Part shown: piece after piece, positions 56,591 through 64,000 of the stretch | How the letters are laid out: each line of letters begins with the position of its first letter | How positions within the stretch are numbered: position 1 is the first letter of the stretch | DNA from: Sepioteuthis lessoniana | Lineage: Eukaryota > Mollusca > Cephalopoda > Myopsida > Loliginidae | Assembly: GCA_963585895.1 (NCBI GenBank) | Contig: OY757921.1 | Location: 51,550,669-51,614,668, forward strand | DNA: 64,000 nucleotides | Direction: 5' to 3' | Translations under genes and position numbers: made by a program | The notes under the pieces: generated by a model | What the model was told of the DNA's origin: nothing | What the model saw: only the letters and a program-made list of their open reading frames with translations | Database searches by the model: none

Positions 56591-57376
56591 TTACCTCCGG
56601 GGACTTTTCAGAATTGCTCGCAGCATTCTTGTGTAGTTGCCGTCAAGCTTTTTCTCAATCCGTTTAGTCAGCGTCCATGTAGTGCATCGATATAGCAGTA
56701 TCGACACGACCGCTGCTTGGAAGAAACTGCATTTCCTTTTATCGGTCAGGTCTAACTTCCATATGACCAATAATCTATCGATATCTGTCCATGCTTTTGC
56801 TAGTCGCGTGCCGATGTCTTTTTTGGTTGATGAGACACTGCTTCCTAGGTAGGTGAACTTGTCAACTAGTTTCAGAGAGCTACCGCCTTGTAATGATTTA
56901 AGCTCTTGTATTCCGTTTTGTGCGGCTCGTTCCAGGCTATGCAGTAGTGTTTCGGCTTGGGTGGGTGCATTTGCTAGAATCACTATGGCATCGGCGCAGT
57001 CGGTGTCGGTTATTGTTTTTGTGGCGTAACTTCTGCTTCTTTTCTTTGTCAGCCCGAAACCGTTTTCTTTGATTTTATCAATCGATGTTCTAAGCACGTA
57101 GTCTAGACAGATGATAAAGAGGTATGGGGTAAGTGTATCTCCTTGCAGTACGCCAGGTACGATGTCGAAGTAGTCTGTGTCTCCTTCCGGAGATAGCACT
57201 TTTACTTCGAGAATCATTATAACTGCGACGGTCTCTTTTGGTATGCCGTATGCTAGTAGAATTTGTTCCATCTTCCTTCGGTGAATGGAATCAAAGGCCT
57301 TGGTAAAGTCGACAAATAATATTGTCACCTGTAGGTTTTTTGCCCGTACACCTTCAAGGATTCTTCGGATAGTCAA
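56591..57376 (-). pseudogene. RTE-like reverse transcriptase core (261 codons open)
   Basis: One open frame: ILEGVRAKNLQVTILFVDFT, KAFDSIHRRKMEQILLAYGI, GVLQGDTLTPYLFIICLDYV, then CADAIVILAN at the active site (56987-56998), where the family has YADD: both the Tyr and one catalytic Asp are lost. LKLVDKFTYLGSSVSS and ILLYRCTTWTLTKRIEKKL follow. A block between the active site and LKLVDK (the NA-KTE-M-FNQ region) is missing. The upstream part of RT continues above 57376 with a frameshift. Long open frame yet enzymatically dead. Confidence 0.85.
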
Positions 57377-58341
57377 TATTTGTGAGGCCGTGGATCTATT
57401 TCTTCGGAAGCCATTTTAGTTTTTCCGAAGAATGTTGTCAATTTTGGGTTTTTGGCATTATATACTTTGGCTGCTATGGTTATACCTCGGTAGTTCTTAG
57501 CTAATCCGAAGTCACCCTTTTTGGGAAAAAGGAGGATGCATCCCTTCATCTATCTGTCTATCGGATTTTGATTAAAAGCAGCATTACAGTGTCGGAGCTG
57601 TATATCGTCAAATTGTCTGGTCTTCCATACTTCTGGGGAAATTTCATCAAGATCTGCGTCTTTTCTATTTTTAATTTTTTCTAAGTACTGAGTCGAGTTC
57701 TTCTAGAGTAAACGGCCCTAGCTTAATGTCTAATTGCTTACTAATAATTCTCGTTTGTTTATGTGTAACTTTCGCTGGGTTTCCAAGTAGATTCTCGAAA
57801 TGTTATTTCCACAATTTTATTCTTTCTTGTTGGTTTTTCCTTTGAGCTTAGTTTTGGCTGTGCTCTTCCTTTTGCTCACTTCGTTTATCGTTTGCCTGGC
57901 TATCAAAGGTTATCTATCTTCCACTGAGTATCTAATCTTATCTATCTGATCTGGTTTTTATTGTCTGTTCTTTTAGGTATATGCATGCTAATTCATTTTG
58001 TGCTTTTTTAGTTTCAGGGCATTTTTGTTCGTTAAGTTCTACATTTGGAGGCAGTTTTCACGTTTGCATGTTTTTTCTCTAACTGCTAATGTTTCCCAAG
58101 TGACTCTAGATTTAGTTCTAGGTTTTGTGGGTATGGATTTCGTTGCTACTTCTGTGTGTGCGTTGACGAAATTCTCATATTCTTCATTCGGGGTAACTAT
58201 TTCTGTTTTTTCCTGTAGTGCATTGAATTTCTTTCTTAATGCTTGCACATATTTATCTCTAATACCCTTGTTGTTAAGAGGAGCCCAGTCATAGTGTGTG
58301 CTGGTCGTTCGTGTGACGTTCTTTCCTTGGCTCAGTCGTAT

Positions 58342-58450
58342 TTTTTTTTCAAAATTGTCGACTTTGCCGTCCCGGTTGACAACAGAATAAAACAGAAAGA
58401 ATGTGATAAGAAGGATAAATACCTCGACCTCGCTAGACAATTAAAAAAAA
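58342..58450 (+). pseudogene. R4/Dong-like endonuclease, continuation after the insertion
   Basis: KIVDFAVPVDNRIKQKECDK and KDKYLDLARQLKKK, exactly the segment that should follow RPDLIII at 55942. It ends in a run of A at 58441-58453. Confidence 0.8.
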
Positions 58451-58453
58451 AAA

Positions 58454-59045
58454 GGTAGCTCTCTGAAACTTGTAGACAAGTTCACCTACCGTGGAAGCTG
58501 CGTCTCATCAATCGAGACAGACATCAGCACGCGACTAGCAAATGCATGGACAGATATCGATAAGCTATCGGTCATATGGAAGTTAGACCTGACTGATAAA
58601 ATAAAACGCTGTTTTTTCTAAGCAGCAGTCGTGTCGATACTGCTATATGGATGAACTACATGGGCACTAACTAAATGTCCGGTGAAAAATCTTGACGCCA
58701 ATTACACAAGAATGCTCTGAGCAATATTGAACAAATCCTGGAGGCAGCACCCCACAAAGCAGCAGCTGTACGGCTACCTACCACCCATCAAAAAACTATC
58801 CAAGTTAGACGAACCAGACATGTAAGACGATGCTGGAGAAATTGAGACGAACTCATAAGTGATATACTTCCGTGGACACCTTCACATGGACGCACAAATT
58901 CAGGACGACCAGCTAGAATCTATTTACAATTGCTCTGTATTGATACAGGATGTAGCCTTGATGACCTCCCAGAAGCGATGAACGATAGACACGGGTGGCG
59001 GAAGAGGATTAGCGAGATCCGTGCTGGCGGCGCGACATGATGATG
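58454..59045 (+). pseudogene. RTE-like 3' end, plus strand, 5' truncated
   Basis: Starts at GSSLKLVDKFTYRGSCVSS directly after the A run, then NAWTDIDKLSVIWKLDLTDK, AAVVSILLYG, LDANYTRML, WRQHPTKQQLYGYLPPI, and the C-terminus GGGRGLARSVLA-like sequence in a shifted frame, ending with GACATGATGATGAG at 59036. Stops and shifts throughout. Confidence 0.8.
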
Positions 59046-59689
59046 AGTACCTGTTGAATTAAAATCTTTCGTTTCTTGCAAAGTAATTAAGAGTAAAGAG
59101 GTGGGGGGAAAATAAAAAAAAACAAGATGGAAGGAACATAAATGCACGCACGTTTGTTCTTAGGAGCTAAATGAAACGTCAAAGAATTGAAAAGTGGTGT
59201 ACCATCTTGCCTTAATACCAAGCTGATAACCCGAGAAAGTAACTAAATTATCGGTTAAACGTTGGTATCTGTCGCAGGATTTAATATAATTACTATTGTT
59301 ATACATCGGTCTGAGAATAACCAGATTGAAATTATTCGTGCAGAGCTTAATCCTACAATAGCAGGTCTCAACTAGTCAATTCCTCGTGAACTGAAATAAT
59401 TCTGAATTTCAAAAGTAGCAGGAAAGTAGACTTTTACAAAGTCTAAACTTTAGGAACGTACGGGTGGGAATGACAAAATTAAAAGGAGAAAAAATGCTGA
59501 AGGAAAAAAGATTTTTTGTAATCCGCTTAAAAGTTTTCTTTGAGAAAGTCAGTTCCCTGGCTCTGATATAGCCACAATATACGTCCGATGATAGAAATGC
59601 TGAATCAAAATATGACAACGTAAGACCCAGGCAACAGGCCTGGGTGTTATGATCGGCAGGTGCACTCCTAATAGCCAACATGGGAGACC
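59046..59689. other. Unrecognised; may include the R4/Dong-like 5' leader
   Basis: No clear motif. The section from about 59400 is purine-rich and precedes the next R4/Dong-like piece on the same strand. Confidence 0.4.
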
Positions 59690-60200
59690 TGACCGTCATC
59701 TTGCGAATGTTGACTTTTTTTCTGGTACAAGAATGACGGGGTAAAGCCTATCTTACCATCATTAAGAAACGTAGAATGGAAAACAGTCAAGACGGAAACG
59801 GAAAATATAAATCGAGTACTAACTGATATATCAACAAATAATATAACCAAATTTAATGAACTAGTCTATGCAGGAGATAAATTAATTTGTGAGAAAATTG
59901 GGATCCTTTCAAAAAGCAAGAAGAATGAACAAAAACCATTATAGGAAATTCGTCTGGAAATGCAGATTAAAAAACTAAGAAAACAAACCAAATTAATGAG
60001 AAAGGAAAGACACTGGAGCATGCTGAGACAAAAAGGAAAAAGGTAACAAAAGGAAAATATACAACTTTAGCAAATAAACCAGAAAGTACTGGCGAAAGAA
60101 GGAATAGCAACATTTTGTTGAATACATATTAATTTTCAAATGTCCCTCTAAAAAGAAAGAAATACAATAAGGTTAAAAAGTGATCGGGTCGGCTAAGATA
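59690..60200 (+). pseudogene. R4/Dong-like N-terminal region upstream of RT
   Basis: Plus strand: LPSLRNVEWKTVKTETENIN, RVLTDISTNNITKFNELVYA, GDKLICEKIGI, EIRLEMQIKKLRKQTKLMRK, QINQKVLAKEG. The end of the window (minus strand, 63980-63850) carries the same start block, which supports the family identity. The RT itself does not follow; the copy is cut at about 60200. Confidence 0.7.
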
Positions 60201-60683
60201 TTGGTTTGAATCTTCCTAGATATGTGTCTTTATTTAGCAACCAGATAATTCGGAGGGCAAAGTAACACGGCATGTTTTTTTGCTGAAACACTGTAAATAG
60301 ATCCAATTGGCAGTGACCACAGATAATCAAAGTTGTTTTTATTTCTTATTGAAGTTCGTTGTAAGTTTTAAAATAATAAAAATAATTTCAAATCTATCGC
60401 TAAACGACTATAAAACAAATAAAGAAATAAAAAAGAAGTAAAAAGATTTATTTATTTACTAGAAAAAAGTAAATTTAAGCATCTGAAGATCTTATCTAAA
60501 GTGCTGCTGAAGAAACGGTTACTTTTTAATTTCAGAGACCCGAATTTAAGTGAAGATTTTCTTCAATTTTTGAACAATCAGTACATCCTTATTCTTTCAA
60601 AATTGACGATATATCTATTATTTTCATATAAATGATTGATGAAACCAACTTTTGTGGACAATTGACATTTCATTGGCCTTGCA
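60201..60683. other. No recognisable feature
   Basis: AT-rich, nothing nameable; TA tract follows at 60684-60710. Confidence 0.5.
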
Positions 60684-60884
60684 TATATATATATATATAT
60701 ATATATATTAATCAAATCCCTTCGAGGAAAATATTCTATCAAAATAGTCAGCAAAGTTAAAACATCTGTTTATTTATTGTGTCTTTCCCTTTTAATCACC
60801 GATTGGGGGTTATATCTATGCAGAATAATGAATTATTTGCAACAATAGTTATTGCTTTTCAGGATTTCCAGAAAAAAAACAATC

Positions 60885-60960
60885 CGAGGTAAAAAAAAAA
60901 AAAAAAAGAAAAAAGGAAAGAACAAAAGAAAAAAAATTTGAAAAGTATCTTCGGATTGAA

Positions 60961-60992
<32 letters not shown>

Positions 60993-61450
60993 AAAAAATA
61001 GCAGAAAGAAAAAGAACGGAATGAAAGATGATAGAAAGTAAATGTAAGCAGTCCCATAAAAAAAGAAAAGAAAAGAAAGGAAGAAACGTAGTGAAAAAAA
61101 CAATGTATAGGTGAACAAATTGAAAAGTAGGAAAGAAGTAAAGAGACAAGAAAATTGAGAAGAAAGAAAGAACGAAAGAATATCCATTAACATGAAAAAC
61201 GTACATAGAAAGAAAAAGTGAAAAGATAAACAGGAAAAAAATACAAAAATAACAACAGCGAAACAAACATAAAATGATCGAAGAAAAACGAAAGAGAATA
61301 AGGGAAAAGATGAGATAATCTAGAAAGGAAAGAAGTAAAGAATACCAGGTGAAGACACCGAAGAACTGAATTTGTTACAATAACAAAATAAAACGAAACA
61401 CATTTATAAGATACAAAGGTTGTAATTAAAAAAATAGTTTCATTGTCAAA
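60885..61450. repeat. Polypurine tract with (GAAA)n
   Basis: A/G-rich on the plus strand for about 560 bases, with AAGAAAGAAAGAAAG at 60960-60992. Minus-strand Phe/Leu-rich frames are composition artefacts. 61451-61629 shows nothing nameable. Confidence 0.8.
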
Positions 61451-61629
61451 TAATGACAAAAGTATAGAGTAATGAAAGAAAGTAGTCACGTGACTATTTC
61501 CTTATAAAGTCAAAGAACCATCTCCTTGTGCCCCCATCTATTGTTACCTCGGTAATTTGTTAGTAGTAATCATTAGTTGTTCAAACAAAGCAATCACAAA
61601 AATGTTTTCTTTTATTTTTTGCTAGTTTT

Positions 61630-61930
61630 TCGCACCAACACTAACTTGTAGATTTTTCTCTGCAGTCCGACTGATAGCAAATCTTCTCAGCTCTCAAGAA
61701 TTCTGCCAAGTATTCAAGCTAATTTTAGTAGTGCTGTGGTTTTAATTATTTCTCTGATTTCTGGTATATCACATCTCCTGCGTATTACCAATTTTTATTT
61801 TGTCATAATGAGTCGCCATGGCATATATTTTTGCTGAAAATTGTAGATTTTTCTCTGCTCTACTTGACTGCAATTTTCTTAATTGATACTATTATCATTT
61901 ACTCTGTAAGATTTTTTCACATCAGTGTAG
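61630..61930 (-). mobile_element. R4/Dong-like terminal block, second tail
   Basis: Minus strand has KTTALLKLA-ILGRILES-EDLL near 61740-61650 and a GTGCGAAAAACTAGC tail at 61637-61623. It follows, in the element's direction, the complete tail of the next copy at 61930. Confidence 0.65.
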
Positions 61931-64000
61931 CTAATGGTCTTTCACTGGAGTTTGAGTGAAAGCAAGTCTCCTCAAGTTTCCAGGATTATTCTCAGTATTC
62001 TGGCCGTTCTCAATAATGTAGCTTTGATGGTCTCCACTCGTTCTCCGACCTCAAAGTCTTCCAGTCCCTTTAATAATAGCATTAGTTACTGTACCAAAGG
62101 CACCAATCCCTATTGGTATGATTGCCACTTTCATGTTCTAAAGTTTTTTCAATTCCCTTGCAACGTCCCGGTACTTACACACCTTCTGTGCTAATTTGAT
62201 GCATTCGCTTATCATGTGATTGATGGTTTCGTCGATCACCACATAAACTACATTTGCTATTTCGTTGCGTCTCATCTACTCTCGCTATATGATTTGTTCT
62301 TATGGCGTTTTTTGTGCTCTTGTTCGGAGAGACTCTATTTCCCTCACAAATTTTCCTTTTCTCGGCATCGTCTGGGTTTTCTCGTGTGTGATATTGCTTA
62401 TTAGTCTTTTAAAATGTCCATTGATTTGTTTTTCTTCCCATTTTTGTTTCTAGTTATTGCCATACTGTTGGTCTTCTTAAGCATGATCCTTAATTTAATT
62501 GTTCTTTGGTCCATTTTCTAAAGTTCTTCTCTGGTCGACTTCAAAAAGGGTCCCGAATATTTAACGAGGGATACAGCCCAGGTACATATTCCGTTGATAA
62601 GGTTTTTCATACATAGTTTGGTCTTGAGTCGCTTTTTTATTTTTCCTGAGATATTCTTAAAGAATTTTTTCTTCCATCTCCCCTTGTCTGATGGTTTCAC
62701 TTTCGAGGATGCCCAAGTGTTTGTAGGTTTCATTTTCTCCGAGTGTTCTAATCTTATCTTTGATTTGGTAGTTCCATTCCGTCAGTTAGATGTCGTTTGC
62801 CACTTTACATTACTAGCATGGCACATTTTTCTATGCCAAATTCCATTTATATGTCCTAACAGTATATTCTAACTAGGTGTTTTAAAGTTTCCAGTTTTAT
62901 TTTCATTTTTTGCAAATAGTTTGATGTCATCCATGTAAATTAGGTGATTGATCTTTTCCTGCAATCTACTAAGTTTTCATCCGGATGCAAATTTTCTGAG
63001 CGTGTGGTTAATTGGCATAATAGCAATTATGAATAGTAACGGTGATAGTGCCTCTCCTTGAAATATACCTTTTTGGATCTTTGCTTCAGCTAAGCTTCAT
63101 CCTCCTGCTGTCAATTCAACTCCTTAGGTTTCCATGGTTTTCTCGATAAAGTTTATGACTTCATCTGATATTTAGTACATTTTGAAGCAGTTTATTATCC
63201 AGCTTTGCGGAATGATATCATATGCCTTTTTGTAGTCAATCCAGGCCATAGCTAGATTTTTCCGTCTTGTCTTGCTCTCGTTTAGGATGTGTTGCAAGCA
63301 AGTAGTAACTCTCTTCCCTTATTTGTGCTGCTAATATTTTCTACATCATGGGTAGGCAGGTTATTGGTCTGTAGTTGTTTGGGACTGTTTCTTAGATCGT
63401 GTCATTTTGGATCATCCATTCCATTTTGTCATCCATTCAGTTTCTTGTGCTCCTTGTAAGCATCTTTTTCTTTCTAGTGCTAGTCTGTTGTGAACTTCTT
63501 GAACCAGAAACCATGTATTCCATCATAGCCTGGGGTTTTCCAGTATGATATCTTTCGTATCATTTTGAGTAAATCGATGTGAATTTCCGCTTTCAGGGCT
63601 TCCTCGAGGCCTTTTAGTTCACTTATCATATTGTTTATCCATTCGGCTTTTGCGTTTTGTTTTTGGTTAACTATATTTTTGTCCCAAATTGTTCGTTTTT
63701 TCTTGCATTCCGTTGTTGGTTATGTTTTCGTGACATCTCTCCCAATCTTGTCATAAACCCATTTCACTCCTGCATAGATTCATTCATTTAATTCGGTTCT
63801 ATCATTCGTTTATCTATAACTTAGCGTTTGATTTATTTTATTCCTTTCCGTCTTAACTGTTCTCCATTTTTTGTTTCTTAATGATGGTAAGGTAGTCTTT
63901 TCACTGTTTCTAATTCTCTTTAAATTTTCTAGATCTATCTTTTGTTCTTGTGATAGTGTTTATTCTGGGTTGTTTGGTTGTGCGTTGTTTGGTTGTGTGG
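61931..64000 (-). pseudogene. R4/Dong-like element, N-terminal region to 3' end, lacking endonuclease core (runs off window)
   Basis: Minus strand: TLPSLRNKKWRTVKTE (63890), RT fingers and palm in several frames, RT box YMDD intact at 62926-62937 followed by IKLFAKNEN, MEFGIEKCAMLVM; thumb with KIKKRLKTKLCMKNLINGI and WAVSLVKYSGPFLKSTREEL (62733-62518); zinc finger CSLCGDRRNHQSHD near 62270; then the zinc-finger end joins almost directly to CKYRDVARELKKL-like sequence at about 62185 and AIIPIGIGAFGTVT at 62130. The segment that should hold LWDF and RPDL is absent, so the endonuclease was deleted. Tail GTGAAAAAATCTTACAGAGT at 61925-61906. Confidence 0.8.

Larger units (their letters stand above)
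55943..58341 (-). mobile_element. RTE-like element inserted in the R4/Dong copy
   Basis: Minus strand from 58341: RLSQGKNVTRTTSTHYDWAP, NALQEKTEIVTPNEEYENFV, TKPRTKSRVTWETLAVREK; LGPFTLEELDSVLRKIKNRK; then the 261-codon RT frame; then the C-terminal part ending in RERVRDIRASGTTR near 55955 and a GATGAT tail at the junction. The 5' part with the apurinic-type endonuclease is absent. It is itself interrupted by the LTR at 56196-56565. Confidence 0.8.

Noticed and set aside
60833..61489. Phe/Leu-rich minus-strand frames as membrane proteins
   Set aside because: Direct product of the polypurine tract on the other strand; overlapping in several frames.

Overview
This window looks like intergenic or intronic DNA from a large, repeat-rich animal genome. 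The repeat families together (tRNA-derived SINEs with a conserved tail, R4/Dong-like, RTE-like and Tx1-like non-LTR elements, Penelope-like elements, very many (TA)n and (CA)n tracts) fit a lophotrochozoan, most likely a coleoid cephalopod such as an octopus. That is inference from remembered repeat families; no search was run. I found no convincing host protein-coding gene, no functional rRNA or tRNA gene, no CRISPR array and nothing prokaryotic. Essentially every recognisable coding stretch is a decayed transposable element.

Layout. 1.2-2.3 kb: 3' end of a Penelope-like element (GIY-YIG region, minus strand) with a hammerhead-like motif in its terminal repeat. 2.3-4.4 kb: a cluster of R4/Dong-like 3' tails in both orientations, including a nearly identical 250-bp duplication. 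4.4-8.85 kb: a decayed Ty3/Gypsy (Mag-like) element, minus strand, with traces of both LTRs, gag knuckle, protease, RT, RNase H and integrase. 10.7-16.06 kb: an almost full-length Tx1/L1-like element, minus strand. 16.25-17.9 kb: more R4/Dong-like pieces abutting a TTA repeat. 21.6-23.04 kb: a plus-strand R4/Dong-like 3' half. 23-43 kb: mostly unrecognised AT-rich DNA scattered with SINEs, including a 5S-rRNA-derived family, a broken Penelope-like inverted repeat at 33.4-34.3 kb and purine- and pyrimidine-skewed tracts at 27.7-28.6 kb. 43.06-43.73 kb: an internally deleted mariner with intact ends. 44-47 kb: LTR-like and promoter-like pieces and simple repeats. 48.0-49.8 kb: an RTE-like element. 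50-54 kb: SINE bodies, a solo LTR inside a SINE-like repeat, and two copies of a second hammerhead-like repeat. 55.1-59.05 kb: a stack of nested insertions (LTR in RTE in R4/Dong). 59.7-60.2 kb and 61.6-64.0 kb: further R4/Dong-like pieces, the last running off the window end.

How the parts relate. The elements repeatedly use each other as landing sites. R4/Dong-like copies sit tail-on-tail, sometimes next to TAA-type repeats; an LTR landed in a SINE-like repeat and another in an RTE copy; RTE landed in R4/Dong. Penelope-like ends and several short repeats are bordered by (TA)n. The possible undescribed signals I rate highest are the two hammerhead-like terminal-repeat families, the tandem 5S-derived SINE heads with a shared body seen at about seven places, and the doubled R4/Dong tails.
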